DNA of 64,000 bases from Bacteroidota bacterium (GTDB lineage Bacteria; Bacteroidota; Bacteroidia; AKYH767-A; OLB10): NCBI GenBank assembly GCA_016717325.1, contig JADKFV010000007.1:124001-188000 (forward strand), given 5' to 3'. The notes below the pieces were generated by a model. It made no database searches. It saw only the letters and a list, made by a program, of their open reading frames with translations, and was not told where the DNA came from. Positions 59,556 to 64,000 of this stretch are shown here, one piece after another; position 1 is the stretch's first letter; every line of letters starts with the position of its first letter. The position numbers were made by a program, and so were the translations under genes.

Positions 59556-59870
59556 TTAAAACAGCCCGGGAATATTGGGCAACATATCTTTTCCTATTGC
59601 TTTCATTTCCGATTCCGATACATTGTTTGCCTTTTCAAGTGCATCTGACAATGCTATTTCGAGTTGGTCAATAAACTCAGCCTTGTTTTCAATATTGAAA
59701 AATCGATCATCAATTTCAATACTTTGTACTTTGCGGTTTGCTGTAAGGTCTATTTTTATTTGGCCTTTAGCAGCTTCGCCACGCACAGTAATTTCATCGA
59801 GGCGCTTTTTCACCTCTTCCATTTTGGTTTTCATTTCGCCAAGTTTACCCAGCATATCAAACATTCCCAT
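59556..59870 (-). CDS. YbaB/EbfC family nucleoid-associated protein
   Basis: 104 residues with the family layout: an N-terminal helix (MFDMLGKLGEMKTKMEEVKKRLDEI), then VRGEAAKGQIKIDLTANRKVQSIEI and the C-terminal helix IDQLEIALSDALEKANNVSESEMKAI. It forms a dimeric DNA-binding tweezer. It is not next to dnaX or recR here and converges with the sulfotransferase gene. Confidence 0.93.
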   Translation of the reverse strand: MGMFDMLGKLGEMKTKMEEVKKRLDEITVRGEAAKGQIKIDLTANRKVQSIEIDDRFFNIENKAEFIDQLEIALSDALEKANNVSESEMKAIGKDMLPNIPGLF

Positions 59871-59972
59871 TCGTATAATTTTTTAAAAATTGTGTTTGGC
59901 AAAATTCATGTTTTGTTTTTAATTTTCATACTCCTTTCTTTGGTAAGAATAAATTAAATAAAAACTTCAACT

Positions 59973-61010
59973 ATGAAATGGTACATCCTCATTGCAATAA
60001 TCATTTTTATGAATGGTTGTAAAAACAATACACCACCAGTGGAGGTGTCAAATAATTTGGCACAAACAAATAATTACTTTGAAGATAATACCACAGGAAT
60101 AAAAACAGGTGGAGTAAAAATTATTCCTATTACAAGCAACAATCGCACATTTAATATCTGGACGAAACGCATCGGAAACAACTCGAAAGTAAAAGTATTA
60201 TTACTCAATGGCGGGCCCGGTTGTACTCATGAATATTTCGAATGTTTTGAAAGCTTTTTACCAAGAGAAAATATAGAGTTTATTTACTACGACCAATTGG
60301 GCTGTGGTAATAGCGATAATCCTAATGATACAACTTACTGGGACCTGGCCCGCTTTGTAGAAGAGGTGGAACAAGTGCGGGTGGCATTAAATCTCGATAG
60401 CAATAATTTTGTTTTGATGGGCCACTCCTGGGGTGGTATACTTGCAATGGAATATGCTGCAAAATATCAGCAACATTTAAAAGGGCTTATCATTTCCGAT
60501 ATGATGGCAGATTGTATTGCTTATGGAAAATATGCCGATGAAGTATTGTCGAAAAAAATAAAACCCGAAGTGTTGAATGAGATAAGAAAAATAGAAGCGG
60601 CCAAAGATTTTAATAATCCAAGGTATATGGAGTTGTTGAATCCAAATTTTTATAATCAGTTTATTTGCCGCATTCCAATAAAAGAATGGCCCGAGCCCAT
60701 GACCCGTTCACTCAATAAGATTAATAATCAACTTTATGTTTGCATGCAAGGTCCAAGCGAATTTGGTATTGCGGGTCGATTGGCAAAATGGAACCGCAGT
60801 GGCGATTTAAAGAATTACAAAATGCCCACGCTTGTAATTGGTGCAACCCACGATACCATGGATCCCGAATACATGAAATGGATGGCATCGCAAATTCCTA
60901 AAGGTTCTTTCCATCTGTGTAACAATGGTAGTCATATGTGTATGTGGGACGATCAGCAAAAATATTTTGAAGGTCTTATTCCGTTCTTGAAAAAATTAGA
61001 AGCCGAATAA
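59973..61010 (+). CDS. Proline iminopeptidase-family alpha/beta hydrolase, lipoprotein
   Basis: 345 residues. A lipobox (IIIFMNGC, Cys at about 16) predicts a membrane lipoprotein. The family blocks are LLLNGGPGCTHEYFECF (oxyanion region HGGPG-like, here NGGPG), YYDQLGCGNSD, the nucleophile MGHSWGGILAMEYA (Ser about 151) and the late HDTMDPEYM with CNNGSHMCMWDD (His about 322). It probably removes N-terminal residues (Pro-type iminopeptidase) or acts on similar small amides outside the cytoplasm. Confidence 0.92.
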   Translation: MKWYILIAIIIFMNGCKNNTPPVEVSNNLAQTNNYFEDNTTGIKTGGVKIIPITSNNRTFNIWTKRIGNNSKVKVLLLNGGPGCTHEYFECFESFLPRENIEFIYYDQLGCGNSDNPNDTTYWDLARFVEEVEQVRVALNLDSNNFVLMGHSWGGILAMEYAAKYQQHLKGLIISDMMADCIAYGKYADEVLSKKIKPEVLNEIRKIEAAKDFNNPRYMELLNPNFYNQFICRIPIKEWPEPMTRSLNKINNQLYVCMQGPSEFGIAGRLAKWNRSGDLKNYKMPTLVIGATHDTMDPEYMKWMASQIPKGSFHLCNNGSHMCMWDDQQKYFEGLIPFLKKLEAE

Positions 61011-61036
61011 TTAAAATAATTTTTTCTATAGCAAGA

Positions 61037-61501
61037 ATGGAAATAGAGGATCATTTAAAAATGCACTATCAAAAAATGCAAAAATTTTGTGTTTATCAGG
61101 AAAGGTGTCAGCAAGAAGTACGCGAAAAATTACAATCATTTGATTTATCACAACGCGATATTGATAGCATCATTGCCACGCTAATTTCCGAAGGATACGT
61201 AAACGAGGAACGCTTTGCCATTCAATTTGCCGGAGGAAAATTCAGAATTAAACATTGGGGTAAACTGAAAATTAATGCCGCACTCCAAAGGCATAATATT
61301 TCTTCCTACTGCATAAACAAAGCATTGAAAGAATTACCCGAAACCGATTATTATGAAAAAATGTGTTGGCTCATGGAACGCGAATTCAATAAAATTACAG
61401 AAGAAAATATACTGATCAAAAATAATAAAGTTGCCAAAGCACTTATTACAAAAGGATACGAGCCCAATTTGATTTGGCGCGAAATAGGTTCGGGATTTTA
61501 A
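61037..61501 (+). CDS. recX: RecX family regulatory protein
   Basis: 154 residues, the family's usual size, of repeated three-helix units: YCVYQERCQQEVREKLQSF-like CVYQERCQQEVREKL, IIATLISEGYVNEERFAIQF, FRIKHWGKLKINAALQRHNI. RecX modulates RecA filaments. recA is not nearby. Confidence 0.9.
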   Translation: MEIEDHLKMHYQKMQKFCVYQERCQQEVREKLQSFDLSQRDIDSIIATLISEGYVNEERFAIQFAGGKFRIKHWGKLKINAALQRHNISSYCINKALKELPETDYYEKMCWLMEREFNKITEENILIKNNKVAKALITKGYEPNLIWREIGSGF

Positions 61502-61510
61502 TCTATAACA

Positions 61511-63163
61511 ATGAGCACACCATTTTTTAAAAGCAAAATATACATTTATATTATTTTAGCCGTTGCATCTTTTGTAATTTATGCACAATCGCTGAAGTAC
61601 GAATACACATTTTACGATGACGTTACGCTTATACAGGATAATAAAGATTGGTTTAGTGACATCAGTAATTTACCAAAACTTTTCACTACGAGTGTTTTTC
61701 GTAACGATGCAGCCAACGATAATTTCTATCGTCCTGTGTTGATGTTATCTTTTTTTACGGACACGCAGTTGGGTGGAGAAAATATATTTCGTGTTACAAA
61801 TATTTTACTCCACATGCTTTGTTGCATAATTTTATTCCGGTTGCTTTTGCTGTTCGAAATAAATTTTCAATTGAGTTCCGTGTTGGCATTTTTGTTTTGC
61901 ATACATCCATTAAATGTAGCTGCAATAGCATGGCTGCCAGGTCGCAACGATTCACTACTCGCCCTGTTGGTGAGTGCTTCATTTTTCTTTTTCGTTAAGT
62001 TTCGGCAGGGCAATCTTTTCAAACATGGAGCTTTTGCTGCTGCATTTTATTTCGCTGCTTTGTTTACTAAAGAATCTGCATTGCTGTTTTTTCCAATGTT
62101 CATTTTGTACGATTTTCTGTACGTAAAAAAGTACTCATTCATTTACTATGCATCAATAATTATTTCTATCGTTATTTATTTTTCAGCCCGACAATCTGTA
62201 ATCCATCATGTTGAAAATCCTCCTGCTTCGTTTTTTATTTCGGCAATGTTTAATAACCTGCCGGCCATTTTTATTTATTTGGGGAAAATGATTTTCCCTT
62301 TCAATTTATCAACCTATCCAACAATTAAAGATTCCACTATTCTGTATGGAATTATTGTTGTGGTATTAATATTAATCGCAGCATATATTACTTTCAAAAA
62401 GAATTACAAAACCATCTTTCTATTCATTTGCTGGACAATTTTTTCGCTCGCTCCTGTGCTTATTCCATCTAACGACAACATTGAAATGGGTTTGCTCGAA
62501 CACCGTTCTTATTTGTCGTTGATGGGGTTTATACTTTTGTTTGCAACAGTTATAAATGGCATTCATCAACTTAACCGTTTCAGGATTTATGCTTTAGCTG
62601 TTTTTACTTTTGCATTTATTTATTTCAATTTACGTCATGCTCAAAATTACAAAAGTGAGTTCGATTTTTACTCCAATGCTGTAGCTACTTCGCCCTCATC
62701 TTCATTTGCACATAAAGGCCTCGGTATATATTATCAGGTTCAAAATAAAGTGATTGAAAGTAAAGAACAATATAATATTGCATTGGCACTAAATCCTTCG
62801 ATAAAAGAAGTTCGGAACAATTTAGCACGTTTGCTGATGAATGATGGCAGCATGCCACAAGCAATGTCTTTGTTGAAGCAGGAACTATCGATGAATCCCA
62901 ATAGCTATACAGCTTGTTATAATCTTGCATCGGTTTATTATCAGGGAAATGATTTTGCCAATGCAGAAGTGTGGTATAAAAAAACATTATCAATAAACCC
63001 CACTTATATTGATGCCATGAACGACTATGGTGCTTTATTGGCATCACAAAAAAGAATAAAAGAAGCCACAATGATGTTTCAACAAATATTAGTTATTAAT
63101 CCAAATTATACGCAGGCAACCGAAAACCTTAGGTTATTGCAAACTATTTCTACTCAACAATAA
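61511..63163 (+). CDS. Membrane protein with C-terminal TPR repeats (TMTC/O-mannosyl-like)
   Basis: 550 residues. Residues 1-390 contain about 9-11 membrane helices and the block YTFYDDVTLIQDN... NFYRPVLMLSFFTDTQLGG near the N-terminus, which recalls the GT-C membrane domain of TMTC-type proteins (D-D-x-x-x-I-x-x-N and FYRP). The remaining 150 residues hold four TPRs (NSYTACYNLASVYYQGNDF, TYIDAMNDYGALLASQKRI). Glycosyl transfer from a lipid carrier to a protein is possible, inferred from fold. It follows recX by nine bases. Confidence 0.85.
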   Translation: MSTPFFKSKIYIYIILAVASFVIYAQSLKYEYTFYDDVTLIQDNKDWFSDISNLPKLFTTSVFRNDAANDNFYRPVLMLSFFTDTQLGGENIFRVTNILLHMLCCIILFRLLLLFEINFQLSSVLAFLFCIHPLNVAAIAWLPGRNDSLLALLVSASFFFFVKFRQGNLFKHGAFAAAFYFAALFTKESALLFFPMFILYDFLYVKKYSFIYYASIIISIVIYFSARQSVIHHVENPPASFFISAMFNNLPAIFIYLGKMIFPFNLSTYPTIKDSTILYGIIVVVLILIAAYITFKKNYKTIFLFICWTIFSLAPVLIPSNDNIEMGLLEHRSYLSLMGFILLFATVINGIHQLNRFRIYALAVFTFAFIYFNLRHAQNYKSEFDFYSNAVATSPSSSFAHKGLGIYYQVQNKVIESKEQYNIALALNPSIKEVRNNLARLLMNDGSMPQAMSLLKQELSMNPNSYTACYNLASVYYQGNDFANAEVWYKKTLSINPTYIDAMNDYGALLASQKRIKEATMMFQQILVINPNYTQATENLRLLQTISTQQ

Positions 63164-63265
63164 TGCATTTATCTGTGCATGATTGTCACTCTTTATATTG
63201 ATAACACCTTCACCTATTTTCTGTACATTTGTAACTTCATTTCAAATAAAATCTTTTATCGCTTT

Positions 63266-64000
63266 ATGAAAAATATTTTTTTAGCATTATTAATTTTCTT
63301 GTTTTCATCACATTGCTTTAGCCAATCGAAAGTACTTACGCTTGAAGATGCTGTGCTAAAACAACGGACCACATTAGGTCCCAAAAAATTGAATCAGCTG
63401 ATGTTTATTCCCGGCACTAATAAAGTGTCGTATTTAGAAGCACAGAACGACACAGATGCACTGGTAGCCGTTAGTGTGGACAAAGGTGTAAAATCGCGAA
63501 TATGTAGCAGCTATCAAATCAATGCGGCTGTAGTTGCAAATGGTGGCGATAGCATAAAAACATTCCCGACCATTAAATGGAAAAATGCAACCAACTTTAC
63601 CTTTGCGCAGAAAGAAAAAATATGGCAGTATAATATAACAGAAAACAAACCAACGCTCATTGCTAATGTTGCCGTGCCAGCCGAAGCCGAAAATAACGAT
63701 GCATATGATAACGAACATATAGCATTCACCATTGACAACAATGTATATTTTTTTAATGGTAAAGAATCGAAAGCCATTACTATCGATGTGAACAAAGCCA
63801 TTGTAAACGGCCAAACGGTGCACCGCAGTGAATTCGGTATAAATAAAGGAACTTTCTGGTCGCCAAAGGGCACCAAGCTTGCTTATTACCGCATGGACGA
63901 AAGTATGGTAGCGGAATATCCTGTAATAGACTGGAGTAAAAAACCTGCGGTGGCAAATATTATTCACTACCCAATGGCAGGGGAAATAAGCCATGAAGTA
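63266..64000 (+). CDS. Prolyl oligopeptidase-type dipeptidyl peptidase IV, N-terminal part (runs off the window)
   Basis: 245 residues are present without a stop; the gene continues past 64000. Signal peptide KNIFLALLIFLFSSHCFSQ, then the propeller domain (LTLEDAVLKQRTTLGPKKL, LMFIPGTNKVSYLEA, FWSPKGTKLAYYRMDESMVAEYPVIDW). The DExxV/EY block matches the S9B DPP-IV family, where it binds the peptide N-terminus; the catalytic Ser domain lies beyond the window. A possible -7 box TACATTTG is at 63224-63231. It would remove Xaa-Pro dipeptides in the periplasm. Confidence 0.9.
   Translation, partial: MKNIFLALLIFLFSSHCFSQSKVLTLEDAVLKQRTTLGPKKLNQLMFIPGTNKVSYLEAQNDTDALVAVSVDKGVKSRICSSYQINAAVVANGGDSIKTFPTIKWKNATNFTFAQKEKIWQYNITENKPTLIANVAVPAEAENNDAYDNEHIAFTIDNNVYFFNGKESKAITIDVNKAIVNGQTVHRSEFGINKGTFWSPKGTKLAYYRMDESMVAEYPVIDWSKKPAVANIIHYPMAGEISHEV

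Overview
The window is A+T-rich DNA from a member of the Bacteroidota, most like the Chitinophagales/Sphingobacteriia type; no genus is claimed. Three things support this. Several secreted proteins end in C-terminal sorting domains of the type IX secretion system (T9SS). Promoters fit the Bacteroidota TTTG / TAnnTTTG pattern, and start codons sit in A-rich leaders without clear Shine-Dalgarno sites. The gene families (S46 peptidase, DUF3109, DUF4476, PTGG-type Ig lipoprotein, four-helix-bundle S23 protein) are typical of the phylum. One tRNA-Leu(UAG) is present; I saw no rRNA, CRISPR array or prophage.

Layout. 0-7.6 kb: tsaE, alanine dehydrogenase, a Wzx-type flippase, enoyl-CoA hydratase, a stand-alone B12-binding mutase subunit, a POTRA/beta-barrel protein and dxr. 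7.8-14.5 kb: a very large secreted beta-helix protein and a second T9SS protein. 14.9-19.8 kb: the rimP-nusA-infB operon with a Bacteroidota promoter and a terminator-like leader hairpin. 20-28 kb: TPR protein, S46 dipeptidyl peptidase, tRNA-Leu, tig-clpP, a T9SS LVIVD-type protein and a small membrane protein. 28.3-29.7 kb: a non-coding island with a 30-residue ORF, a seven-copy tandem hairpin array and a strong terminator. 29.8-35.5 kb: Ig-like lipoprotein, a cystathionine gamma-synthase-type enzyme, a TrkA-type protein, pdxA and DUF3109. 35.5-45.4 kb (mostly minus strand): a secreted hypothetical, DUF4476, an ABC exporter, a sigma-factor/small-membrane-protein/Hsp20 block, xseAB and a methyltransferase. 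45.4-52.8 kb: an accessory stretch in which an aminotransferase and a methylmalonate-semialdehyde dehydrogenase are separated by decayed repeats, an S23 gene and an IS3-family element. A 4.3-copy array of nested palindromes lies next to a Y1 (IS200/IS605 or RAYT-like) transposase. 52.9-64 kb: another T9SS protein, a cluster with two sulfotransferases, an O-antigen ligase-like protein and a glycosyltransferase, then ybaB, a lipoprotein hydrolase, recX, a membrane-TPR protein and the start of a DPP-IV-type peptidase.

Genes that appear to work together: rimP-nusA-infB (ribosome maturation, transcription elongation, translation initiation); tig-clpP (protein folding and turnover); the aminotransferase plus mmsA, whose propionyl-CoA product could feed the B12-dependent mutase subunit near 4.5 kb; the sulfotransferase/ligase/glycosyltransferase cluster (probably a sulfated surface polysaccharide); and the sigma factor with two small membrane proteins sharing a C-terminal motif, an H/C-rich exported peptide and Hsp20 (possible envelope-stress module).

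Caution: at least 14 single-base indels, 12 of them apparent one-base losses and most in short homopolymer runs, break otherwise intact genes. I read these mainly as sequencing or assembly errors. The broken genes are annotated as whole genes or as paired halves with the break positions given.
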